A program made the translations under genes and the position numbers. 64,000 bases of DNA from Azonexaceae bacterium (lineage in GTDB: Bacteria > Pseudomonadota > Gammaproteobacteria > Burkholderiales > Rhodocyclaceae): positions 389,764 to 453,763 of the forward strand of contig JAAXVL010000001.1 in NCBI GenBank assembly GCA_013335535.1, given 5' to 3'. Of the stretch, positions 57,102 through 64,000 are shown piece after piece; position 1 is the first letter of the stretch; every line of letters begins with the position of its first letter. The notes below the pieces were generated by a model that was not told where the DNA came from, did not search any database, and worked only from the letters and a program-made list of their open reading frames with translations.

Positions 57102-57634
57102 AGGAACATGAGCGCTGCTTGCAGCAACAGAATGGCGACCAGCGGCGACAGGTCGATGCCGGAAATTGTTGGCAGGATGCGGCGGATCGGGTCGAGCAGC
57201 GGCCGGGTCAGCTGGTAGGCCGGGGCCGACAGCGGCGAGTAGGGATTTACCCAGGACAGCACGGCTTGCAGGATCAGCGCGCCGATCAGGATATACACCG
57301 CGAGGCGCAACAGCCCGCGGACTGCCATCAATAGAATCGTCGTGCTGATGGTCAGGCCATCAGCAATGTCGAGTCCGATGGAGGCGCCGACGATGATGCC
57401 GGTGAGCAGTAGCTGCAGCGCCAGCGCGGCAATCAGGCTGGCCCAGTCGAAGCCGCCGACGCCCGGAATGACCCGGCGCAGCGGCTTGACCGCCCAGTTG
57501 GTCAGCTTGACGACGAAATCGCCGATCTGGCCGGCGAAGGAAACGCGCATCGCCTGCATCATGAAACGCAGCAGAAAGAGCGTGCAGAAAAAGCTGACGA
57601 CGGCGTCGAGCAGAAAAACGATGGCTTGCATCAA
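57098..57634 (-). CDS. YggT family membrane protein
   Basis: 178 aa. Two copies of the YggT unit, each with a hydrophobic hairpin and an N-P block: FFCTLFLLRFMMQAMRVSFA then PLRRVIPGVGGFDWAS, and GALILQAVLSWVNPYSPLSA then LLDPIRRILPTISGID. Suggested roles include osmotic-stress response and membrane partitioning; nothing firm. It overlaps proC by 4 bases. Confidence 0.9.
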   Translation of the reverse strand: MMQAIVFLLDAVVSFFCTLFLLRFMMQAMRVSFAGQIGDFVVKLTNWAVKPLRRVIPGVGGFDWASLIAALALQLLLTGIIVGASIGLDIADGLTISTTILLMAVRGLLRLAVYILIGALILQAVLSWVNPYSPLSAPAYQLTRPLLDPIRRILPTISGIDLSPLVAILLLQAALMFL

Positions 57635-58443
57635 TCGGCCCCGAGAATCTTGCCGAGTTCCTGACCCCGCGCTGCCGCAGCCATGCAGCCGGCAACGATG
57701 CCCTCCTTGACGCCGCGTTCGGCCATGACCTGCAGCGCGGCGGCCGTCGTGCCGCCCTTCGAGGTGACGCGTTCGCGCAGGATTGATGCCGGTTCGGTCG
57801 ATTGTGCAGCCAGCCCCGCCGCACCCTGCACGGTTTCGATGGCCAGCAGGCGACCCTGCTCAGGTGTAAAGCCGAGGTCCGCGGCGGCCTGTTGCAGTGC
57901 TTCGATGAACAGGAAAACATAGGCCGGGCCGCTGCCCGAAATGGCGGTCACGCCGTCGATTTTGGCTTCGTCCTCGATCCACACCGTGGTGCCGACGGCG
58001 CGCAGCACGCGGTCGGCCGCAGCGCGCTGGTCAGCGCTCACTTCCGGCAGGGCGCACAGCCCGGTGATCCCGGCGCCGATCAGGGCTGGCGTATTGGGCA
58101 TGCAGCGCACGATCTGGCGATGGCCGCCGAGCCAGCGCGACAGGGCCGTCATGTCGAGCCCCGCGGCAATGCTGATGACGACAGCCTGGCCCAGCTTGCC
58201 AACGAGCGGCGCGACGGCTTCCTTCATCTGCTGCGGTTTGACGGCGAGGACGAGGATGTCCGGTGCGGTCGGGGCGCTGGCTGCACTTTCATGGCAGGTA
58301 ACCGCATACGAGGCAGTCAACTTGGCGCGTGCTTCGGCGCCCGGGTCGATGACATCGATGTCGCTGGCCGCGAAACCCTGCTTGAGCATGCCGCCGATCA
58401 GCGCGTTGGCCATGTTGCCGCCGCCAAGGAAAACAATCTTCAT
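57631..58443 (-). CDS. proC: Pyrroline-5-carboxylate reductase
   Basis: 270 aa. Last step of proline synthesis. NAD(P) loop FLGGGNMANALIGGML; AVKPQQMKEAV; MPNTPALIGAGITGLC; and the C-terminal signature GSGPAYVFLFIEAL with VTSKGGTTAAALQVM. It overlaps yggS and yggT by 4 bases each. Confidence 0.97.
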   Translation of the reverse strand: MKIVFLGGGNMANALIGGMLKQGFAASDIDVIDPGAEARAKLTASYAVTCHESAASAPTAPDILVLAVKPQQMKEAVAPLVGKLGQAVVISIAAGLDMTALSRWLGGHRQIVRCMPNTPALIGAGITGLCALPEVSADQRAAADRVLRAVGTTVWIEDEAKIDGVTAISGSGPAYVFLFIEALQQAAADLGFTPEQGRLLAIETVQGAAGLAAQSTEPASILRERVTSKGGTTAAALQVMAERGVKEGIVAGCMAAAARGQELGKILGAD

Positions 58444-59129
58444 TTGTAATTTCTCTCACCAAAAATGGCCGTGCCAATGCGGACCATGGTCGCGCCCTCG
58501 GCAACGGCAGCTTCAAGATCGTGGGACATGCCCATGGAAAGGGTATCGAGCGGCAGACCAGCCGCCCGGATACGGTCGAAAATTTCCCGGACCCGACGGA
58601 AGGCAGCGCGCTGGGCGGCCACGTCGTCAGTCGGCTCGGGAATGGCCATCAAACCGCGCACCTGGAGGCCGGGCAGAGCCGCGACAGCCTGGCACAGGGC
58701 CAGTGCCTCATCTGGCGCGCAACCGCTTTTGCTGGTTTCCCCAGAAACATTGACCTGAACGCAAACCTGCAAGGGTGGCAGATCAGCCGGGCGTTGGGCC
58801 GAGAGGCGCTCGGCGATTTTCAGGCGCTCAATCGAGTGCACCCAGTCGAAATGCTCGGCTACGGCGCGTGATTTGTTGCTCTGCAAAGGGCCAATAAAAT
58901 GCCATTCGAGTTTTTGTCCGGTGGCTGCCGTCAGCTTGTCGATGCCTTCCTGCACGTAATTCTCGCCGAAGGCACGCTGGCCGGCATTGGCTGCTTCAAT
59001 AACGCTGGAAAGTGGCCATGTTTTGCTCACCGCCAGCAGGCGAATGCTTTCCGGTGAACGGCCGGCAAGTGCCGCAGCATCGCTGATACGGGCCTGGACA
59101 GCTTGCAGGTTGTCGGCGATTGCGCTCAT
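58440..59129 (-). CDS. yggS: PLP-homeostasis protein YggS (PipY/PROSC)
   Basis: 229 aa. Alanine-racemase-like barrel without the second domain. PLP lysine in RLLAVSKTWPL; GENYVQEG; WHFIGPLQSNKSR; VHSIERLKIA; SMGMSHDLEAAVAEGATMVR IG (split). Controls pyridoxal phosphate levels and has no known reaction. ATG at 59129 is typical for the family. Divergent from pilT, 56 bp apart. Confidence 0.95.
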   Translation of the reverse strand: MSAIADNLQAVQARISDAAALAGRSPESIRLLAVSKTWPLSSVIEAANAGQRAFGENYVQEGIDKLTAATGQKLEWHFIGPLQSNKSRAVAEHFDWVHSIERLKIAERLSAQRPADLPPLQVCVQVNVSGETSKSGCAPDEALALCQAVAALPGLQVRGLMAIPEPTDDVAAQRAAFRRVREIFDRIRAAGLPLDTLSMGMSHDLEAAVAEGATMVRIGTAIFGERNYK

Positions 59130-59185
59130 AATCCATTGGGAATTAACAACAAACCAAGTATACACGCGCTCCGAGGACGATCCGC

Positions 59186-60229
59186 ATGGACATCACCGAA
59201 CTGCTGGCTTTCAGCGTCAAGAACAAGGCATCCGATCTGCACCTCTCCGCCGGCCTGCCGCCGATGATCCGGGTGCATGGCGATGTCAGACGCATTAATT
59301 TGCCAGCCATGGAACACAAGGACGTTCATGGCATGGTGTATGACATCATGAACGACGGCCAGCGCAAGGTTTATGAAGAGACGCTGGAATGCGACTTTTC
59401 CTTTGAAATCCCCAACCTGGCGCGTTTCCGGGTCAATGCCTTCAATCAGCATCGCGGTGCTGGCGCCGTGTTCCGGACCATCCCGTCCAAGGTGCTGACG
59501 CTCGAAGAGTTGAACTGCCCGAAGATTTTCAAGGAAATTTCCGAGTATCCGCGCGGCATCGTGCTCTGCACGGGGCCGACCGGTTCCGGCAAATCGACGA
59601 CGCTGGCGGCGATGGTCAATCACGTCAATGAAAACGATTACGGCCACATCCTGACCGTCGAGGATCCAATCGAATTCGTCCATGAGTCCAAAAAGTGCCT
59701 GATCAACCAGCGCGAAGTCGGGCCGCATACGCTGTCCTTCGCCAACGCCCTGCGTTCGGCCCTGCGCGAAGATCCGGACGTCATCCTGGTCGGTGAAATG
59801 CGTGACCTGGAAACCATTCGCCTGGCGCTGACCGCGGCTGAAACCGGTCACCTTGTGTTCGGCACGCTGCACACCTCGTCGGCCGCCAAGACGGTGGACC
59901 GTATCGTCGACGTCTTCCCGGCGGCGGAAAAGGAAATGGTTCGTTCCATGCTGTCCGAGTCGCTGCGCGCCGTCATCTCGCAGACGCTGCTCAAGACCAA
60001 GGATGGCAGCGGTCGGGTTGCGGCGCACGAGATCATGATTGGCACGCCGGCCATCCGCAATCTGATTCGCGAGAACAAGGTCGCCCAGATGTATTCGGCG
60101 ATCCAAACCGGCCAGAATTTCGGCATGCAGACGCTGGACCAGAATCTCATCGATCTGGTGCGGCGTAATGTCGTGTCGAGCGCCGAAGCGAAATTCAAGG
60201 CGGCCAACAAGGATGCTTTCCCCGCGTGA
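59186..60229 (+). CDS. pilT: Type IV pilus retraction ATPase PilT
   Basis: 347 aa. Walker A GPTGSGKSTTLAAM, Asp box ILTVEDPIEFVHESK, Walker B DVILVGEMRDLETI, His box GHLVFGTLHTSSAAK, and the AIRNLIRE motif near the C-terminus. Powers pilus retraction, twitching and natural transformation. It pairs with pilU 32 bp downstream and with the Pil-Chp operon at 17975-27034. Confidence 0.98.
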   Translation: MDITELLAFSVKNKASDLHLSAGLPPMIRVHGDVRRINLPAMEHKDVHGMVYDIMNDGQRKVYEETLECDFSFEIPNLARFRVNAFNQHRGAGAVFRTIPSKVLTLEELNCPKIFKEISEYPRGIVLCTGPTGSGKSTTLAAMVNHVNENDYGHILTVEDPIEFVHESKKCLINQREVGPHTLSFANALRSALREDPDVILVGEMRDLETIRLALTAAETGHLVFGTLHTSSAAKTVDRIVDVFPAAEKEMVRSMLSESLRAVISQTLLKTKDGSGRVAAHEIMIGTPAIRNLIRENKVAQMYSAIQTGQNFGMQTLDQNLIDLVRRNVVSSAEAKFKAANKDAFPA

Positions 60230-60261
60230 TCGGGGGCTGACAGAACAAACGAGGGGAAACA

Positions 60262-61398
60262 ATGGAACGCGATCAGGCAATGAAATTCATGCACGATCTT
60301 TTGCGTCTGATGTCGCAGAAGAAAGGCTCGGACCTGTTCATTACCGCCGGTTTTCCGCCGGCCATCAAGATTGACGGCAAGATCACGCCGGTCTCCAACC
60401 AGATTCTGACGTCACAACACACGGCGGAACTGGCGCGTTCGATCATGAATGACCGCCAGGCGGCCGAATTCGAAGCGACGAAGGAATGTAACTTCGCTAT
60501 TTCGCCGGCCAGTATCGGACGTTTCCGGGTAAATGCACTGGTTCAGCAGGGGCGCGTTGGCGTCGTCTGCCGGACGATCAACATGACCATCCCGACCCTT
60601 GACGAGTTGCTGTTGCCGCCAGTGCTCAAGGATCTGGCGATGACCAAGCGCGGTCTGATCATTTTCGTCGGCGGCACGGGTACCGGCAAGACGACCTCGC
60701 TGGCAGCGCTGGTCGATTACCGCAACGAGAATTCGTATGGCCACATCATCACGATCGAAGATCCGATCGAATATGTGCATGAGCACAAGAACTGCATCGT
60801 CACGCAGCGCGAAGTCGGCGTCGATACCGACGATTGGGGCCCTGCACTGAAAAACACGCTGCGCCAGGCGCCGGACGTCATCCTGATGGGCGAAATCCGC
60901 GACCGTGACACCATGGACTACGCCATCGCCTTCGCCGAAACGGGCCACCTCGCACTGGCCACGCTGCACGCCAACAGCGCCAACCAGGCGATCGACCGGA
61001 TCATCAACTTCTTCCCGGAAGAGCGACGCCAACAACTGCTCATGGACCTTTCGCTGAACCTGCGCGCTCTGGTCTCGCAGCGCCTGATTCCGAAAAAAGA
61101 TGGTCGCGGCCGGATGGCGGCCATCGAGGTCATGCTCAACTCGCCGCTGATTTCCGACCTCATCTTCAAGGGCGAGGTGCATGAGATCAAGGAGATCATG
61201 AAGAAGTCCCGTGAGCTCGGCATGCAGACTTTCGACCAGGCACTGTTCGACCTCTATGAGGCAGGCAAGATCACCTACGAAGATGCGCTGCGCAATGCCG
61301 ACTCGCTCAACGACCTGCGTCTGCAGATCAAACTGCACGGCAAGGAATCGAAGGACCGCGATCTATCGACCGGCATCGGTCACCTCGACATCGTCTGA
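60262..61398 (+). CDS. pilU: PilT-dependent retraction ATPase PilU
   Basis: 378 aa. Walker A GGTGTGKTTSLAALV, IITIEDPIEYVHEHKN, DVILMGEIRDRDTM, GHLALATLHANSANQ, IDRIINFFPEERRQQLLMDL. The extra C-terminus (DLSTGIGHLDIV) is typical for PilU. Boosts PilT-dependent retraction force. ATG at 60262 follows GAGGGGAAACA. Confidence 0.97.
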   Translation: MERDQAMKFMHDLLRLMSQKKGSDLFITAGFPPAIKIDGKITPVSNQILTSQHTAELARSIMNDRQAAEFEATKECNFAISPASIGRFRVNALVQQGRVGVVCRTINMTIPTLDELLLPPVLKDLAMTKRGLIIFVGGTGTGKTTSLAALVDYRNENSYGHIITIEDPIEYVHEHKNCIVTQREVGVDTDDWGPALKNTLRQAPDVILMGEIRDRDTMDYAIAFAETGHLALATLHANSANQAIDRIINFFPEERRQQLLMDLSLNLRALVSQRLIPKKDGRGRMAAIEVMLNSPLISDLIFKGEVHEIKEIMKKSRELGMQTFDQALFDLYEAGKITYEDALRNADSLNDLRLQIKLHGKESKDRDLSTGIGHLDIV

Positions 61399-61414
61399 TC
61401 CAAAGGAGCTTTTC

Positions 61415-62104
61415 ATGCACGCCTTGAAACATTCCGTTTTTGCCCTGTTTTTCGGGTTGACCGTGGGATTCGCCCAAGCCGGGGCGCTCGATGCCATTTC
61501 CAGTGGCGACGCCAGTGCCGGTGTTAAGGAAGCGCTGGCCAAGGGGGCTGACTACGCTGTTTCGTCGCTCGGCAAGAGCGGCGGCTTCCTCGGCAACGAC
61601 AAGGTCAAGATCAAGCTGCCGGGCTATCTCGACAAGGCCGATTCGGCGCTGCGCATGTTCGGCATGGGCAAGCAGGCTGATCAGTTGGTCGAAACGATGA
61701 ACCACGCGGCCGAAAATGCCGTGGCCGAAGCCAAGCCCATCCTGACCGAATCGATCAAGAAGATGAGCGTCAAGGACGCCAAGGACATCCTGACCGGCGG
61801 CGAGGACAGCGTGACGCAGTATTTCAAGCGCACCTCCACCGATCAGCTGACCGCCAAGTTCAAACCCATCGTCAAGAACGAAACCGCGAAGCTCAAGCTG
61901 GCCGACCAGTACAACAAGTTTGCAGGCAAGGCAGCCAGCGCCGGCCTGGTTGACAAACAGAACGCCGATGTCGATAGCTACGTGACGCAGAAGGCGATGG
62001 ACGGCCTGTTCCTGATGATTGCCGAAGAAGAGAAGAAACTGCGCGCCAACCCGATGGGCGCCGGTAGCGATCTGCTGAAAAACGTCTTCGGCGCTTTGAA
62101 TTAA
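61415..62104 (+). CDS. Secreted DUF4197 protein
   Basis: 229 aa. Signal peptide HALKHSVFALFFGLTVGFAQ, cut near AQA. The mature part is helical: DAISSGDASAGVKEALAKGA, KIKLPGYLDKADSALRMFGM, SVTQYFKRTSTDQLTAKFKP, VTQKAMDGLFLMIAEEEKKL R (split). DUF4197 proteins are periplasmic and of unknown function. Part of the signal peptide (FFGLTVGF) is encoded by repeat copy o. It follows pilU by 16 bases with AAAGGAGC upstream, so it is probably co-transcribed with pilTU. Confidence 0.88.
   Translation: MHALKHSVFALFFGLTVGFAQAGALDAISSGDASAGVKEALAKGADYAVSSLGKSGGFLGNDKVKIKLPGYLDKADSALRMFGMGKQADQLVETMNHAAENAVAEAKPILTESIKKMSVKDAKDILTGGEDSVTQYFKRTSTDQLTAKFKPIVKNETAKLKLADQYNKFAGKAASAGLVDKQNADVDSYVTQKAMDGLFLMIAEEEKKLRANPMGAGSDLLKNVFGALN
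61439..61466 (+). repeat. Dispersed element, copy o (inside the DUF4197 gene)
   Basis: TTCGGGTTGACCGTGG at 61451-61466, one mismatch; the arm TTTGCCCTGTT is weak. Sense orientation, read as F-F-G-L-T-V-G in the signal peptide. Confidence 0.78.
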
Positions 62105-62150
62105 AGCTCTTTGCTTTAAATGCCGTAATCGGGGGCAAGGAGTCCCCGAT
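62101..62150 (+). promoter_or_regulatory. Tandem hairpins; the second holds the ribosome-binding site of the next gene
   Basis: TTAAAGC (62101-62107) pairs with GCTTTAA (62113-62119). ATCGGGG (62128-62134) pairs with CCCCGAT (62144-62150). The loop of the second contains AAGGAG, and its 3' arm includes the first two bases of the ATG at 62149. Folding would hide the start codon, which suggests translational control of the downstream gene. Confidence 0.5.
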
Positions 62151-62469
62151 GAAACTCAACCGCTTGTCGAGTACCACGCAACGCCCCACTCGTGAATCGA
62201 GTGAGCGTGTGCGTCCGGTGGACAATGAGCAGATTCGGCGGGTCGAAGTCATGGAAGGCATCGAAGGCGATCGCCAGCGCAGTCTGCTGCAGGAGATTGC
62301 CGAGGTCGATCCGAGCGCCGTCGGCGACTTCCACGGTCAGGAGCGTGTCTTGCAGGGCGCGCGCGACGTCGCGGCGCAATTGCTCGAAATGGAGGCTGCT
62401 GGCACGGACAGCCTGATCAAGCCGGGTGTGCCCTTGGTCCGCCTGATCGGCATCGATGACACCGTTTGA
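62149..62469 (+). CDS. Small hypothetical protein
   Basis: 106 aa, not recognised. Charged, with no signal or membrane segment: MKLNRLSSTTQRPTRESSER, RVEVMEGIEGDRQRSLLQEI AEVDPSAVGDFHGQERVL (split), then a helix AARDVAAQLLEME-like and a hydrophobic end PLVRLIGIDDTV. AAGGAG precedes the ATG at normal spacing, but inside a hairpin loop. It lies 44 bp after the DUF4197 gene in the same direction. Codon use matches its neighbours, so it is likely real. Confidence 0.55.
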   Translation: MKLNRLSSTTQRPTRESSERVRPVDNEQIRRVEVMEGIEGDRQRSLLQEIAEVDPSAVGDFHGQERVLQGARDVAAQLLEMEAAGTDSLIKPGVPLVRLIGIDDTV

Positions 62470-62477
62470 CACTGTTC

Positions 62478-62509
62478 CCACGGTCAACCGGGAAAAAGGC
62501 CGATATTCA
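62478..62509 (-). repeat. Dispersed element, copy p
   Basis: CCACGGTCAACCGGGA at 62478-62493, one mismatch; the arm AAAAGGCCGATATTC is recognisable. It lies 8 bp after the stop of the 106-aa gene. Confidence 0.85.
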
Positions 62510-62588
62510 GCAGTGAGTCGGTAGGTTAAAATCAAGGCAACCTATCCAGCGCGCCCCGCCTTGTCGGGGCGCCGTCATTTGCAGAGTC

Positions 62589-64000
62589 ATGTCCGGCCTC
62601 AATCAACCGCAACGCGAAGCGATCCACTATCTCGATGGCCCCCTGCTGGTGCTGGCGGGTGCCGGCTCGGGCAAAACGCGGGTGATCACGCAGAAAATCG
62701 CCTACCTCGTGCAGAGCTGCGGCTTCAACCCGCGCAATATCGCGGCCATTACCTTCACCAACAAGGCGGCGAAGGAAATGCAGGAGCGCATCGGCAAGCT
62801 GCTCTCCAAGCAGCAGGCCGACGAGTTGCAGATTTCGACGTTTCACTCGCTCGGCGTACGCATCCTGCGCGAAGAAGCCAAGGCGCTCGGCTACAAGCCG
62901 CGCTTCTCGATTTTCGATTCGGCTGATTGCGCCGGCATCATCGGCGAAACGGCCGGTACCGTCGACAAGGCGACGCTGCGCATTGTCCAGTCCACCATTT
63001 CCAACTGGAAAAATGGGCTGATCACGCCCGAAGCGGCGCGCCATCTGGCCACCGACGAACATCAAAAGCTGGCCGCCCACGCCTACCTGTCCTACGAAGC
63101 GACGCTCAAGGCCTATCAGGCGGTCGATTTCGACGATCTCATCGGGCTGCCGGTCAAACTGTTCACCGAGCACCCGGAAATCGCCGACAAGTGGCAAAAC
63201 CGCCTGCGCTACCTGCTGGTCGATGAATACCAGGACACCAACGCCTGCCAGTACCAGCTACTCAAGCTGCTGACCGGCGTCCGCGCCCAATTCACGGCGG
63301 TGGGCGACGACGATCAGGCGATTTACGGCTGGCGCGGCGCCGACATCGAGAATCTCAAGAAGCTGCCGACCGAGTTTCCTGCCCTCAAGGTCATCAAACT
63401 TGAGCAGAATTACCGGTCGACCGTGCGTATCCTCAAGGCTGCCAACAACGTCATCTCGCACAACGAAAAACTGTTCGACAAGAAGCTGTGGTCCGATCTC
63501 GGCCACGGCGAACAGATTTCCGTCACCGCCTGCCGCGACAACGATGCCGAGGCCGAAGGCGTGGTCATGAAACTGCAGGCGCACAAGTTCGAGCATCGCG
63601 CCAAATTCAAGGACTACGCCATCCTCTACCGCTCCAACCACCAGGCGCGGATTTTCGAGGAATACCTGCGCGACCACCGCATTCCCTACCTGCTTTCGGG
63701 CGGCAAATCCTTCTTCGACAAGGCCGAGATCAAGGACATCACCGCCTATCTCCGTCTGCTGGCCAACGAGGATGACGATCCTGCCTTCATCCGCGCCGCC
63801 ACCACGCCCAAGCGCGGCATCGGTGCAGCGACCCTGCAGGTGCTCGGTATCTACGCCGGCGAGCGGCACATCTCGCTGTTCCAGGCTGCCTTCGAAGAAG
63901 GCTTCGCGCATCGCGTCCAGCCGCGCCAACTCGAACCGCTGCTCGAGTTCTGCAACTTCATCAACCGCACCCAGTCACGGGCTATCAAGGAGCCGGCGCA
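62589..64000 (+). CDS. rep: Rep-type superfamily 1 DNA helicase, C-terminus beyond the window
   Basis: 470 residues visible. A 3'-5' UvrD/Rep-type helicase. SGLNQPQREAIHYLDGPLLV with the Q motif, Walker A LAGAGSGKTRVIT, motif Ia AITFTNKAAKEMQERI, Walker B LLVDEYQDTNACQ, motif III VGDDDQAIYGWRGAD, motif IV LEQNYRS. The opening and spacing match Rep, a replication-fork accessory motor, better than UvrD. The C-terminal third is cut off by the window edge. Confidence 0.92.
   Translation, partial: MSGLNQPQREAIHYLDGPLLVLAGAGSGKTRVITQKIAYLVQSCGFNPRNIAAITFTNKAAKEMQERIGKLLSKQQADELQISTFHSLGVRILREEAKALGYKPRFSIFDSADCAGIIGETAGTVDKATLRIVQSTISNWKNGLITPEAARHLATDEHQKLAAHAYLSYEATLKAYQAVDFDDLIGLPVKLFTEHPEIADKWQNRLRYLLVDEYQDTNACQYQLLKLLTGVRAQFTAVGDDDQAIYGWRGADIENLKKLPTEFPALKVIKLEQNYRSTVRILKAANNVISHNEKLFDKKLWSDLGHGEQISVTACRDNDAEAEGVVMKLQAHKFEHRAKFKDYAILYRSNHQARIFEEYLRDHRIPYLLSGGKSFFDKAEIKDITAYLRLLANEDDDPAFIRAATTPKRGIGAATLQVLGIYAGERHISLFQAAFEEGFAHRVQPRQLEPLLEFCNFINRTQSRAIKEPA

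Noticed and set aside
63409-63427. Near match to the dispersed core (TTACCGGTCGACCGTGC)
   Set aside because: It encodes the conserved helicase motif NYRSTVRI, has no T-rich arm, and has several mismatches.

Overview
The window is a GC-rich bacterial chromosome segment, densely packed with short gaps and many 4-base start/stop overlaps. Gene content fits a betaproteobacterium of the Rhodocyclales (Dechloromonas/Azonexus-like): a split Pil-Chp chemosensory operon, pilT/pilU next to yggS-proC-yggT-yggU, a pyrR-pyrB-pyrC' operon, urea ABC transport plus urease, and a PEP-CTERM protein. This placement comes from remembered gene order, not from a search. No rRNA, tRNA, CRISPR array, transposase or prophage was seen.

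Layout. 1-4650: a partial TetR regulator with a palindromic operator, a secreted alpha-carbonic anhydrase, a TPP riboswitch with thiC, and a Spy/CpxP-like protein. 4765-12313: a cysteine-cluster protein, then uppP, a YqiA-like esterase, an RNase II-family enzyme, a TonB-like protein, aroE and mtgA in one tight run, then mgtE. 12403-17791 (minus): a SulP transporter, sugE-like gene, hemL, thiE and thiD. 17975-27034: pilG-pilH-pilI-pilJ-pilL. 27079-32215: phrB (minus), algH, ruvX, pyrR, pyrB and a pseudo-dihydroorotase. 32288-36593: a permease/histidine-kinase/receiver hybrid with its LuxR-type response regulator. 36687-39783 (minus): an unusual secreted-protein cluster of three tail-collar-fold proteins, two DUF6916-like proteins and one PEP-CTERM protein. 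40596-56797: urea uptake (urtA, then urtBCDE after a 4.5-kb interruption) and urease (ureDABCE, a ynfA-like gene, ureFG). 56808-62469: yggU, yggT, proC and yggS (minus), then pilT, pilU, a DUF4197 protein and a small unknown. 62589-end: a partial Rep-type helicase.

Two signals stand out. First, a dispersed element occurs 17 times. It has a 16-bp core (TTCCGGTTGACCGTGG) preceded by two T-rich tracts about one helical turn apart. It lies between genes and, in six cases, inside genes in several different reading frames, so the constraint or the spreading acts on DNA, not protein. Core plus phased AT tracts recalls the uptake signal sequence of Pasteurellaceae, and the window encodes much of a type IV pilus control system. 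Second, the promoters of urtA, urtB and ureD share a TACGCA/TGCGTA box with the same distance to a putative -10. This suggests one regulator, plausibly the LuxR-type response regulator encoded with the permease-kinase hybrid. Together these genes would form a urea-scavenging regulon: sensor kinase, regulator, high-affinity urea import and nickel urease.
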